Assembly (NCBI RefSeq): GCF_900009145.1
Contig: NZ_LN889802.1
Span: 47,429-111,428, forward strand
Direction of reading: 5' to 3'
From: Planktothrix tepida PCC 9214
GTDB taxonomy: Bacteria > Cyanobacteriota > Cyanobacteriia > Cyanobacteriales > Microcoleaceae
DNA: 64,000 bases
Each line of letters opens with the position of its first letter. The first letter of the stretch is position 1. This document shows positions 17,504 through 27,500 of this stretch, piece after piece. The notes under the pieces were generated by a model. That model saw only the letters and a program-made list of their open reading frames with translations. It did no database searches and was not told the origin of the DNA. A program made the position numbers and the translations under genes.

Positions 17504-18804
17504 TGTTTAGCTGCAACTCCTAACTGTTGAAATAATAAACTAGGAACATAGGAACTACTTCCCACCCATTCCGGTTGATTTCCTAAATCCACTAACTGTT
17601 TAAAAGCTTCAAAAATATTTCCGGCTACCATTGTATTTTTCACCCGACCGACAATTTTACCTTGTTCAACTTTATAGCCTAAATCGAGGTTAACGGAAAA
17701 TTCTCCTGCGAGTTGATTTGATTGACCCGCCCCTAAAACTTGATCCACAATTAAGCCTTCATCAATACTAGCAATTAAATCTTCTGTTGAGGTTTGTCCG
17801 GGTTCAAGACATAAATTAACTAAGGATGGACTGGGACGAGATAACCCCCCGCGAAATCCATTTCCGGTGGATGAAATTTGGCCACGACTTCCCCATTGTC
17901 GATCCCAATAAAATTGATTTATTGTTCCGTGATCAATGAATCGTTTGACGGTGGTGGGAGTTCCTTCATCGTCAAAAGAACAGGCGGAGGGGCCGAAATT
18001 GGGGTCTTCATATAAACTTAAGCGAGAATCAAATAAAGTTTCTCCGATTTTATCAAGTAAGGGGGAAGATTTTTGAACAATAGTTTGACCGGATAAAATT
18101 GTTCTGAATAATCCCCCAAATATTCTCGCAACCGCTTGAGGGGTAAAAAAGATGGGGAAAGTCCCACTTTGAATCGTGGCTTTTTGTTCGGCTAGGGAAT
18201 ATTTTCGGATTAAGTCTTGGAGTAAGCGGTCAGTTTGTAAAGGGCGATCGCTGGCGACATCATAACAGGCAATTTCTAAAAAATCTTCTCCTCTGACTAA
18301 ATTTCCCGATAAGGAAGCACTGAATAACTGACTAGAACGTTCTGCATAAACATCCTGATTTGTGGCAATTTGGATTTGTTGACGAGAAATATTAAATCCC
18401 ACACTGACTAAGATTTCAGGATTATAATTAAGTACCTGTTCAATCAAGTTTTTTCCGATTTCAACTAATTCTTGAGTTGCGGGAGGAATAAAGGCGGAAG
18501 CTGGAGAAGATAAATGTACATCCGCAGCGAATTCAAAATCAGCCGGGGCTCCAATTTCTGAAGTTTGTAAGGCTGCTTCTACTAAATCTTCTAAACGGGT
18601 TAAATCCGTTGAACTGGCAAATCCTAATTTACCTTGGTGAATGAGTCGTAATGCTACTCCTTGTCTCGCTTTTGTTTGTAGGGACTTGAGGCGATTATTT
18701 TCAAACTCAATGGGAGTATTCTGACTCGACAGATAATAAACCTCAACATCATCTGCTTTTTGAGTGGCGAGTTGTAAGATTTGATCGAGAATAGGATTTA
18801 CCAT
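17500..18804 (-). CDS. TldD/PmbA family protein (PmbA/TldE-like)
   Basis: The TldD/PmbA pair forms a heteromeric metalloprotease that matures peptide substrates and degrades unfolded peptides; PmbA/TldE lacks the zinc motif. This protein has no HExxxH, so it fits the PmbA side. The N-terminal family region (VEVYYLSSQNTPIEFENNRL) and C-terminal domain (GEFSVNLDLGYKVEQGKIVG) are clear. The start is set at ATG 18804, where the family normally begins; a GTG at 18843 would add 13 unlikely residues. It is about 434 residues, normal length. No TldD partner is in the window. Confidence 0.88.
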   Translation of the reverse strand: MVNPILDQILQLATQKADDVEVYYLSSQNTPIEFENNRLKSLQTKARQGVALRLIHQGKLGFASSTDLTRLEDLVEAALQTSEIGAPADFEFAADVHLSSPASAFIPPATQELVEIGKNLIEQVLNYNPEILVSVGFNISRQQIQIATNQDVYAERSSQLFSASLSGNLVRGEDFLEIACYDVASDRPLQTDRLLQDLIRKYSLAEQKATIQSGTFPIFFTPQAVARIFGGLFRTILSGQTIVQKSSPLLDKIGETLFDSRLSLYEDPNFGPSACSFDDEGTPTTVKRFIDHGTINQFYWDRQWGSRGQISSTGNGFRGGLSRPSPSLVNLCLEPGQTSTEDLIASIDEGLIVDQVLGAGQSNQLAGEFSVNLDLGYKVEQGKIVGRVKNTMVAGNIFEAFKQLVDLGNQPEWVGSSSYVPSLLFQQLGVAAKH

Positions 18805-18845
18805 GGGAAATTGATATAAATAGATTTTTTTATTGTATAGCACTA

Positions 18846-18874
18846 GGGAACAGGGAACAGGGAACAGGGAACAG
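18846..18874. repeat. Heptamer tandem repeat (GGGAACA)x4
   Basis: Four exact 7-bp units between the PmbA-like gene and mutL. The same heptamer in opposite orientation occurs at 20814-20850 on the other side of mutL, and again in this orientation at 48378-48406. It is of the STRR class known from cyanobacteria. Confidence 0.9.
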
Positions 18875-18957
18875 TAAGCATTGAAAGGGTTTTAGGATTT
18901 AGAATTGTCAAACACTTTCATGCGTACTGCTATATAATTTTATTGAGCAAAAATTGC

Positions 18958-20652
18958 TTAAATCCCATGACTTTTTCCAATCACCCAATGGCGACGGAAA
19001 AACCGAGATAGGGAAGATTCTTCTAATTGTAAAACAATCGGGCGACCATGGGGGCAAGTCCGGGGATTTCGAGTTTTGATCCATTGATCTAATAAAGTTT
19101 GCATTTGGGTTAAACTCAGAGATGTTCCATTTTTAATCGCACTACGACAAGCCGTTGCAACTTGGGCAGCTTGTAAATCTCCGCCTAAACTTAATTCTAA
19201 TAAAGCTTCTGAACAATCACTGCGTTTTGCTAATAATTCCGGTGCATTTCTAACAACCCAAACCCCCTCGCCAAACAGATCAATTTCTAATCCTAAACGC
19301 TGCATTTGTTCTAATTGGGCTGTTGATAGAGATTGTAAAATAATACCGGGTTCGAGAGGAACTAATCGCCATTGATCACAAATTTGTTCATATAAAACCC
19401 GTTCATGGGCAATATGTTGTTCAATTAACCATAATCCGCTAGAATGTTCTGCAATAATATAAGTATTAAGAACTTGGGCGATCGCTTTAATTTCGATCAT
19501 CCCTAATTCATTGTGAGAGGAAGTTGCAGATTCTTCTAAATTAGAGTTTATCGAAGAATTAATTTGATACTTTCCCTTTTCTTCTGAGACTTTTATTAAC
19601 TGATCGATTCGATTTTGAGGTAGGGAAATTCGATCAAAATTTAACCGTAAAGCTTGGTCAATTCCTTGACTGATTTGTTCTTGTAATAAGTTTAAGTTTT
19701 GGAGATAAATTTCACTTTTATCCGGGTTACGATTCCAGTCTATTTGTTCAGGAGAAAGGTGAACATGAATAAAACAAATGGGATAGCGATCACGGGGACA
19801 AGTTCGCGCTAAAGCCGTTAATAAGGTTTGTTCTAATTCAGGCGATCGCACCATACGACCATTAATTGCAACCTTCACCCAATCAGGTTTACGACGATGG
19901 CATCGGTCGGGTAATCCTAATATTAATTCAATAGTTTCTTCATTAATATTATCAAAATTTTGCGGGATTTTTAAATAATATAAATCACTCAAACGAATAT
20001 TTTTAATAATTTGAGGTAAAATCTGTTGAGCATTGACCCCCGGACTAATTTGAAACCAAGGAGTATTACCTTGACGAAGTTGCCAAGTAACCTGGGGATG
20101 ACATAAGGCAATTTGCTGAATTGTTAACTGAATTCCCCGCAATTGTTGAGCAGAAGAAGGTAAAGATTGGCGACGAGTTTGCCAATTTTCAAATAAATTA
20201 GAAACAGTAACAACGGTTCCCGATGCAACAGCAATAGTTTCCGTTTTAATTGCTTCTCCTTGCTGATTATAATGAACTCGCCAACCGGAACTTGAAGCAG
20301 AAGGAGAACTCGGACGACTAATAATTTCTAAATCCGACAATTGCGCTAAACTATGTAACGCTTCCCCACGAAATCCTAAACTTTTAATTTGAAATAAATC
20401 AGTAATAGTATTAATTTTACTGGTACTATGGGCGGTGGCAGCTTGTTTTAAATTGGCTAAATCCATTCCTAAGCCATTATCCGCCACTTGTACCCGCCAC
20501 AATTCCGGCAATACAGAGATTGTAATCCGAGTTGCGTTGGCATCTAAGGCATTTTCAACTAATTCTCGAACCACAGCGGCTAAGGAATCAATAACTTCAC
20601 TAGCCGCAATTAAATAAACAACATCTTGGGGGAGTGGACGAATTAAATTCAA
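18958..20652 (-). CDS. mutL: DNA mismatch repair protein MutL
   Basis: MutL links mismatch recognition by MutS to strand removal. The 564-residue protein has the GHKL ATPase motifs ELVENALDANATRI, DNGLGMD, TSKI and GFRGEAL. The C-terminal domain carries the endonuclease-type motif EQHIAHERVLYE and CPHGRPI, so this is a nicking MutL as expected where MutH is absent. The start is a TTG at 20652; no in-frame ATG lies nearby and the family sequence begins right there (LIRPLPQDVVYLIA). The usual AAGEV motif reads AASEV here. Inverted heptamer arrays flank the gene. Confidence 0.95.
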   Translation of the reverse strand: MNLIRPLPQDVVYLIAASEVIDSLAAVVRELVENALDANATRITISVLPELWRVQVADNGLGMDLANLKQAATAHSTSKINTITDLFQIKSLGFRGEALHSLAQLSDLEIISRPSSPSASSSGWRVHYNQQGEAIKTETIAVASGTVVTVSNLFENWQTRRQSLPSSAQQLRGIQLTIQQIALCHPQVTWQLRQGNTPWFQISPGVNAQQILPQIIKNIRLSDLYYLKIPQNFDNINEETIELILGLPDRCHRRKPDWVKVAINGRMVRSPELEQTLLTALARTCPRDRYPICFIHVHLSPEQIDWNRNPDKSEIYLQNLNLLQEQISQGIDQALRLNFDRISLPQNRIDQLIKVSEEKGKYQINSSINSNLEESATSSHNELGMIEIKAIAQVLNTYIIAEHSSGLWLIEQHIAHERVLYEQICDQWRLVPLEPGIILQSLSTAQLEQMQRLGLEIDLFGEGVWVVRNAPELLAKRSDCSEALLELSLGGDLQAAQVATACRSAIKNGTSLSLTQMQTLLDQWIKTRNPRTCPHGRPIVLQLEESSLSRFFRRHWVIGKSHGI

Positions 20653-20813
20653 TGGAAAAGAAGTTAAGTTTAACGTTAAAGTGCTGTAGAGATCGAGTTT
20701 ATTCTTTCCCTACAGTTCCTATCCTGATGTCAGGGTTAACACTTATAGCAGTTGCCAAGGCAGTTAGGACATAAACTGATGCTAAAACCATGAGCAGAGA
20801 ACCCTTTTCCTGC

Positions 20814-20850
20814 CTGTTCCCTGTTCCCTGTTCCCTGTTCCCTGTTCCCT
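20814..20850. repeat. Heptamer tandem repeat (TGTTCCC), about 5 units
   Basis: This is the reverse complement of the GGGAACA array at 18846-18874 and lies between mutL and the CNBD histidine kinase gene. Together the arrays form an inverted pair around mutL. Confidence 0.9.
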
Positions 20851-20864
20851 ACTATAATTTAATT

Positions 20865-22004
20865 TTAGTGTAATTTGACTTCTTCAGCAACTTCTTCTAG
20901 CATTTCTTGGGGTTGGGTTTCTGGCAATAGAATATAAAACGTAGTGCCTTCGTGAGCAATCGATTTAAACTCGATTTTACCGCCATGAGCATCAATAATT
21001 GATTTAGCAATTGCTGTTCCTAATCCCGTCCCACTGCGTTTTCCATAGGTGACAAAAGCATCAAATAAATGCTCTCGAATGGCTTCAGGAATTCCAGGGC
21101 CATTATCCGCAATGGCAATCGTAACCCAGCCTGGAGTTTTTGAGGTGGTGATTACAATTTTTCCTCCTGGTTTTTCAAAGGCTTCTACCGCATTCCCCAC
21201 TAAATTTTGAAAGACTCGAATCAATTTATTTTCATCAACATAAATAATACAATCATCATCCGCCTTCACAGAGAACTCAACTTGAGTGGATTGAAAATAA
21301 ACTCGATTTAATTTCTCAAAATGTTCCAGCATTTTAGCAACATAAACGGGTCGGCGATACAAGACCGTGCTGCCTTTGGCAAATTCCAAAACTTCCTCCG
21401 CCATGCCTAACATTCGTTGAATTTGCATCGAAATTAAATCACACCATTCTTCCGTTTCTTCATCGGGGTGCATTTCCTTCAGCATGGCGCTGGATAACTG
21501 AATTCCGGTAAAAGGACTTCTAAAGTCATGCAAAATGGTATTGACCATTTCCCCGACTAATTCCATTTTTTCTTTCCGAACCAACTGATTAACATATTGA
21601 TTAGTAGTCACTCGCAAATGGTGAATAATATAACTAAATAAATTCAGAATAACTTTACCCTTAGCATTGCTTAAAATTTCCATCAAGTGAGGTCGGGAAA
21701 TTTTGGCTAATTTGATTTTTCCAGCCGCCATTGCTCTAGCGCTGCGAGGTTGTCCATCTAAAACCCCAAATTCTCCAAAAAAGTCATTGGCTTTAGCAAC
21801 AGCAACGGTTTGATATTGATTCAAGGAAGCTTGTTTTTTAAACTCAACTTGACCTTCTAAAACTAAGTATAAAAAACTAGGGTCTTCCCCTTCTTCAAAA
21901 ATAATAGATTGGTCTGTAAATTGTTCAACAACGGCGAGATCACAGAGTTGTTGAGCTTCTGGAGCATCAAAATAACTAATAAATCGATGGGAGGCTAGAT
22001 CCAT
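20865..22004 (-). CDS. Histidine kinase with cyclic-nucleotide-binding (CAP-ED) domain
   Basis: The 379-residue soluble sensor kinase starts with a cNMP-binding/CAP-ED beta-barrel (about residues 10-125; LVLEGQVEFKK, FFGEFGVLDGQPRSARAMA), then a HisKA dimerisation helix with the phospho-acceptor H159 in TILHDFRSPFTG, and a HATPase_c domain with N-box VGNAVEAF, DNGPGIPE and GTGLGTAIAKSIIDAHGG. No transmembrane segment is present. It probably responds to cAMP/cGMP or another ligand of the barrel. No response regulator is encoded next to it. Expression unit: single gene, minus strand. Confidence 0.92.
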   Translation of the reverse strand: MDLASHRFISYFDAPEAQQLCDLAVVEQFTDQSIIFEEGEDPSFLYLVLEGQVEFKKQASLNQYQTVAVAKANDFFGEFGVLDGQPRSARAMAAGKIKLAKISRPHLMEILSNAKGKVILNLFSYIIHHLRVTTNQYVNQLVRKEKMELVGEMVNTILHDFRSPFTGIQLSSAMLKEMHPDEETEEWCDLISMQIQRMLGMAEEVLEFAKGSTVLYRRPVYVAKMLEHFEKLNRVYFQSTQVEFSVKADDDCIIYVDENKLIRVFQNLVGNAVEAFEKPGGKIVITTSKTPGWVTIAIADNGPGIPEAIREHLFDAFVTYGKRSGTGLGTAIAKSIIDAHGGKIEFKSIAHEGTTFYILLPETQPQEMLEEVAEEVKLH

Positions 22005-22177
22005 TTCAAAATACCGGGTTATTATGCAGAATAGGAGTGATCCGCTCTTGTAGCGTTAAACAGGGGAAGAGAAAGGGCTTGATAGTTAAGAAAAGAGGGA
22101 TTTCAAAGGTAGGATTGGATTAGGTTTTGGGGATCAAAAAACGAAAGTTCAATATCATGACTCAATTATAGCTTGAG

Positions 22178-22675
22178 TTAATCCAGCAGTTGAGCTAAAG
22201 ATGCTTGCAACACCGGAGGTAGACAACGCATAATTTTTCCGGTTTGTCGGTCTATGGGAACTAAAGTTACTTGAGCCGTAAGATAAAGGCATTGACCGTC
22301 TAAGGATTCAATCCGATATTCCCAGGGCAATCGCACGCCTTTTGTTGGTAGGATTCGACTTTTAACAACAATCTCCATGCCCATTTTCACGGGTTGATGA
22401 TAACGAATATTGAGATACACAACCGGCAATTCGCACCCGATTTCTACTAAAGTATGATACTCCAATCCGGTCAAACGTAACCGTTCTACCCGCGCTTCTT
22501 CCAGCCAAGACAGATAAGTTCCATGCCAAACAATCCCGCCATAGTCGGTATGGTGGGGAAAAACTCGCACAATATAGTCAAACCAAGGCTGTTCGGAAGC
22601 GGTATCCGTTGAGAGCCGAGACTGAGGGAAAGGATTTGTTTCAAACACGTTACAAATAGATTGAGAACGCAACAT
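22178..22675 (-). CDS. Hotdog-fold acyl-CoA thioesterase (YbgC/4HBT family)
   Basis: The 165-residue enzyme has the 4HBT signature HHTDYGGIVWHGTYLSWLEEAR with the catalytic Asp, and the YHQPVKMGMEI stretch of the hotdog fold. Family members hydrolyse acyl-CoAs. In Synechocystis a relative (Slr0204) acts as 1,4-dihydroxy-2-naphthoyl-CoA thioesterase in phylloquinone synthesis, so that role is a reasonable guess here. The extra 30 residues at the N-terminus are poorly conserved in character and the true start could be somewhat later. It is divergent from the Usp gene, 115 bp apart. Confidence 0.85.
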   Translation of the reverse strand: MLRSQSICNVFETNPFPQSRLSTDTASEQPWFDYIVRVFPHHTDYGGIVWHGTYLSWLEEARVERLRLTGLEYHTLVEIGCELPVVYLNIRYHQPVKMGMEIVVKSRILPTKGVRLPWEYRIESLDGQCLYLTAQVTLVPIDRQTGKIMRCLPPVLQASLAQLLD

Positions 22676-22790
22676 TTCTACAAATTATCTGTCAACAGTC
22701 AGGTTTATTCTAGGTATAGAACCTTTTTAATCCGAGTCGGATGTAATCTGACCACTGACAAATCATTTATTTTAATCCAAGGAAATACAG

Positions 22791-23645
22791 ATGATAAACA
22801 AAATTCTAGTTGCTGTTGCAGGTCGGGGATTGTGCGAAGAAATGCTGAATATGCTGTTGGATATCCCCTCCTTCCAACAAGCATCTGTCACGGTTCTGCA
22901 CGTTGTTTCCCCTCAAGTCAGTTCAGATACAATGTCAGAAAAGTTAGAGGAGGGGGGAAAAATTTTGGCGGAGGCTGTTAAATCAATTCACCTTGACTCT
23001 AAACAAATTACTCCTCAACTTAAACAAGGTGACCCTAAAGATATTGTCTGTCAAGTGGCTGATGAGGAAGATGCGGATTTAATTATTATGGGTTCACGGG
23101 GTCTGGGACGCATTCAAGCCATTTTGGAAAACTCCGTTAGTCAATATGTGTTTCAATTAACCAGTCGTCCGATGCTATTAGTTAAGGACGATACTTATGT
23201 CAAAAAACTCCGCAAAATTATGGTAGCGGTGGACGGTTCTGAATCCTCTAAACAGTGTTTGCAGTTGGCGATTTCCTTTGCTAAAGATCTTCCAGGTGCT
23301 CAACTGATTTTAGTCCATATTAATAAAGATTTATCGGGGAAATCGAGCGAAGATTTCAGTATGAATGCCGAAAGAGACCCGATTTTAGCCCCTGCTATTG
23401 AAGAAGCAAAACGCATGGGAATTAGCTACCGTTGTGTCAGTGGGATTGGTAAACCCGGCCCTGAATTATGTCGTGTTGCTGAAGAAGCAAACGCTGATTT
23501 ATTGATGTTGGGTTCCCCAGACCGTCGCCCCAACGTAGCGAAGAGCTTCATCGACTTAGACCGATTGTTAGGAGCTTCACTATCAGATTATGTTCGAGTT
23601 TATGCGAGTTGTCCTGTGTTATTAACCCGAACAACCAGCGCATAA
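22791..23645 (+). CDS. Tandem universal stress protein
   Basis: The 284-residue cytosolic protein consists of two Usp domains (about 1-135 and 138-283), each starting with a hydrophobic strand (KILVAVAG; KIMVAVDGS) and ending in the nucleotide-loop region (IIMGSRGLGRIQAILENSVS; LLMLGSPDRRPN) and a final RPMLLVK or CPVLLTR strand. The first domain keeps a G-x2-G pattern typical of ATP-binding Usp; the second is altered. Usp proteins respond to stress or growth arrest. A strong bidirectional hairpin separates it from psbM. Confidence 0.9.
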   Translation: MINKILVAVAGRGLCEEMLNMLLDIPSFQQASVTVLHVVSPQVSSDTMSEKLEEGGKILAEAVKSIHLDSKQITPQLKQGDPKDIVCQVADEEDADLIIMGSRGLGRIQAILENSVSQYVFQLTSRPMLLVKDDTYVKKLRKIMVAVDGSESSKQCLQLAISFAKDLPGAQLILVHINKDLSGKSSEDFSMNAERDPILAPAIEEAKRMGISYRCVSGIGKPGPELCRVAEEANADLLMLGSPDRRPNVAKSFIDLDRLLGASLSDYVRVYASCPVLLTRTTSA

Positions 23646-23670
23646 TTTCTTCTGAATCAACCCTAATTAG

Positions 23671-23708
23671 AAAAAAGCGCCACAGTAATAGTCTGAGGGC
23701 GCTTTTTT
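23671..23708. terminator. Bidirectional intrinsic terminator between usp and psbM
   Basis: AAAAAAGCGCC at 23671-23681 pairs perfectly with GGCGCTTTTTT at 23698-23708. The A-tract and T-tract let it terminate transcripts from both convergent genes. Confidence 0.85.
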
Positions 23709-23744
23709 GAATGAAAATTCAACTAAAATTTAGGAAAAACGAAA

Positions 23745-23858
23745 TTAACCTTGTTTTCCTTCCCGGCTTTGAGTTTGGATATACAGAATCAACAGGAAAA
23801 CAGCCGGAACTAGCACGAACAAAATGCTGGCAACAAAACCCAGATCATTAACTTGCAT
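23745..23858 (-). CDS. psbM: Photosystem II reaction center protein M
   Basis: This 37-residue single-pass thylakoid protein sits at the PSII dimer interface. It begins [20 protein letters not shown] and continues with a hydrophobic helix and the polar tail [10 protein letters not shown], which is diagnostic of PsbM. The length is the usual 33-40 residues, so it was found only by reading short frames. It is a single gene, ended by the terminator hairpin at 23671-23708. Confidence 0.95.
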   Translation of the reverse strand: MQVNDLGFVASILFVLVPAVFLLILYIQTQSREGKQG

Positions 23859-24013
23859 AATTGCCCTACCTTAACTTAAACAGAAAATTCTAATAGACAT
23901 AGGATATCATTGATTGACGTTTCCGTATAGTGTTAATGGTTGCCGAGTGCGGAGTACCAAGTACGGAGTTCCTCTCCCTGGTCTTCAGTGTTGCGGTGAT
24001 AGGTAAGCACAAC

Positions 24014-24262
24014 TTACCAAATTGTAGTTAAATCTAACACAAAACCGGGTAAAATGTCCTCTCCTGAAATTTGGTTTGGATAATCTAAAATTTCCACATC
24101 TTGATTCAAGCGATAGATTTCAATTTGTTGCTGTTTCCGATTAATTAACCATCCTAATTTTGCCCCATTTTCTTGATATTCTTGCATTTGCCAAAATTGT
24201 TCCGCCGTTAAATCAAGTTTTAATGTTAAAAGAGGGGGTAAAGTCAAAATATTGGTTTCCAT
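24014..24262 (-). pseudogene. Uma2-family (DUF820) gene with internal deletion
   Basis: The 82-residue product joins the start of a Uma2-type protein (LLTLKLDLTAEQFWQM) directly to its C-terminus (MQEYQENGAKLGWLINRKQQ, then SGEDILPGFVLDLTTIW). Complete Uma2 proteins are about 190 residues with a PD-(D/E)xK-like nuclease fold; the central part with the predicted catalytic residues is absent. The frame is open, so a short protein may still be made, but it should not be a nuclease. Uma2 genes are abundant and often decayed in cyanobacteria. Confidence 0.65.
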
Positions 24263-24501
24263 ATTAATCTCAATCTTAAAACTTTAGGATTTAATTTAAC
24301 ATAAATGTCTTGAAAATGAACCGTTTCCTTGAACAAACTCATCTTTTTTATTGTTAACTTTTGTAACAAATATTTGCTCAAAATCCGATTCTCTTGTTCC
24401 CTTGAAATTCAAATAAAAACTAAAATTAAATCTTCTGGAATTTTCGGGAATTTCACTTGAAATATCTGTTATTACAAAAGGAAGTATTTTAATTAAAGAC
24501 G

Positions 24502-27500
24502 ATGAGAAATTTTACTCAACTCCGTCTCCGTCGCAGGCGGTTTATCTTCGTTTTTCTGTTTATCTTAACTCTGGTGGGATGTCGCATCATCAGTCATTCT
24601 CCGGTTAGCGAAGTGATTCCGATGGTGGCTGATTTACCCAAACCCCAACTTCCTACCTGGATTGAAGCCATTAATCCGTTAGGGGATAGTCCAGAATTAA
24701 GCCAAATTCATGTTATTTTTAAAGATCCTTTAATTCCGGTTGAAAATTTAGAGAGTTCTCGACAAAAAAAATTACTCAAAAACTTTGAAATTACCCCTAA
24801 AATACCCGGAGAATTTCGATTTTTAACCCCAAAAATGGTCGGATTTCAAGCTGATAAAGCATTACCTTTAGCAACTCGGTTACAAGTCACTGTTAAAAAA
24901 GGATTAGCCGATTTAAACCAACATCAATTAGAGCAGGATATCGCCTGGACATTTGCCACCGAACCGATAAAATTATCAAATTTACCGGGAAGTAAAGAAC
25001 AACCGGAATCTCCAGAAAACCCTTTAGGATTAAATCCCCAACTCAAATTTAACTCTAACGTAGAATTAGATTTAAACTCTTTAAAACAACATTTACAACT
25101 GATTTCACAAAAAACAAATCAAGTGATTCCAGTTGAGGTTAAACTTGCAGAACCCGAAGAAAATAAAACCCCCATTGAACCCGACGTTAAATTTAATCCG
25201 GCTGTTCAAACCAAAGAATATATTGTTACGCCTAAACAACTTTTACAAACCGCTACCCAATATCAATTTAAAATCACACCTGGGTTACGTCCGGCGCAAG
25301 GAAATTTAGAGACTCAAGTTGAAATTTCTAGCTTGATTAAAACCTATGACTCGTTAAAATTTATCAGTTTACAACTTCCCGGTAAAGCCAGCATAGAAGG
25401 AACATCAGGACGGTTTGTAACCGGAAACCCCCAACTGCAATTTAATAATGGAATTATTGCAGAATCTGCCCTTAAAAATATTACCATTAAACCGTCACCA
25501 AAACCCGATATTAAATTAATCCAAGCCTATGATAATAATGACATTGTAACCCTGAATCCTTGGGCTTTAGAACCCCAAACCAATTATACAATTACCATAG
25601 GGGGAGAACTTGAAGATCAATTTAACCAGAAACTAGGCAAACCTGTTACTATTACTCATAAAACCGGAGATTTAACCCCCGATATTTTTGTCCCTTCAGG
25701 ACTCAATATTTTTCCCTCTCAACAGAATTTAGAACTCAATATTTCCACATTAAATTTACCTCAATCTCAATATCAAGCGAGTTATAACGTTGTTCAACCA
25801 ACAGATTTAGTTTATACCGATAGTGCTTACCCCAGAAACGAGGGGAAAAATTTATTGCCTCCCGTAGAAAAATGGGCAACGTTTGTGGCTTCTACCCCGA
25901 AAAATAAAGTTCAAGAAACTTCCATTAATTTACGAGAAAAATTAGGCCGAAATACGGGACTTTTAGCCTATGGGGTGACAGCAAAAACCACTCAATATCA
26001 ACAAGAAGGTCAACAAAAATGGAGTGAACCTCAATTTTATGGACTGGTACAGTTAACTAATTTAGGAGTCTTTGCTCAATGGTTTCCAGAATCAGGATTA
26101 GTTCGAGTTCATCACTTAGATACGGGTTCCGTTGCTGAGGGGGTATCGGTGGATATTTATCCATCTCAACTGGAGGCGAAATCCTATCCTCAACCCAAAG
26201 CTTGTGCAACGGGAACGACTGACGAACAGGGAATGTTAGTGTTTAATTCTCAACAGTTACAGCAATGTATGAAGGGGAAACGATTTGCTAAAGCACCGGA
26301 ATTATTAGTGATTGCTAAAGAAGGCAAAGATTGGGCATTTACTCGAACTTTTTCCTATAGTGGAGCTTACGGTTATGGAATTGACGCCAATTGGGAAGAC
26401 CAACAAATTTCATCACGGGGAGTGATTTTTTCCGACCGTCAACTTTATAAACCCGGAGAAAAAGTTGCCTTAACGGCTATGGCATACTCCTTAGATAAAG
26501 GAACCTTAAAACCGAATAAAAATGAAAGTTATACCGTGACATTAGAAAATCCTAAAAAGCAAATCCAAACTTTGGGAGAGTATAAAACTAACGAATTTGC
26601 AACATTTTCTGTAGAATTGCCCTTAACAGAAAACCAACCATTAGGGAATTATATTGTTCGGGCAAAAAATCAAAATGGGATAGAAATTTTAGGCGATTTT
26701 CGTGTCGCTGAATTTAAACCCCCTAATTTTAAAGTAGATCTAAGTTTAAATCAACCATTTGCTCAAATTGGAGAAACAATTACGGCTAATGCTAAGAGTG
26801 AATATTTATTTGGTTCTCCCGTTGCGGAGGGTTTAGCTCAATATTATGTCACCCGGACAGCAACGGATTTTATTCCGAAAGGATGGGAGAATTATTCCTT
26901 TGGTCGCCAATGGTTTTGGCCAGAAGAAAAACCGAATGTTTCTGATAGTGTGTTGCAAGAAAATCAACCGTTAGATGCTCAGGGTTTGGGAAGTAAAACC
27001 GTTACCGTTGCCAAAGATTTACCGTATCCCATGACCTATCGTGTTGATGTAGAAGTGACGGATATTTCTAATTTATCCGTTGCCAATTCTCAATCGTTTA
27101 TTGCCCTTCCCAGTAATCGTTTAATTGGGTTAAAAACACCCTTTATTGGAGAAGCAGGTAAACCCTTACCCATTGATGTCATTGTTACCGATTATCAGGG
27201 AAAACCCTTAGAAAATGTTGGGGTGAATTTGCAATTGCAAAAAATGGATTATAGCCAGGTTACACGGGTAGTAGAAGGTGCACAAACCAACAAAAACCAA
27301 ATTCAATATCAAACAGTTGCTCAAATTGATGTCAAATCGGGTCAACAAGAACAAACGGTTTCTTTAACTGCCCCAGAGTCAGGTTCCTATCGTATTCGGG
27401 CGAATTTTAGTGACACCAAGGATGAAATTACAGCCACAGATTTACAGATTTGGGTAACAGGAAATGAATTGGTGAACTGGGGAGGGATAGACGAGAACCG

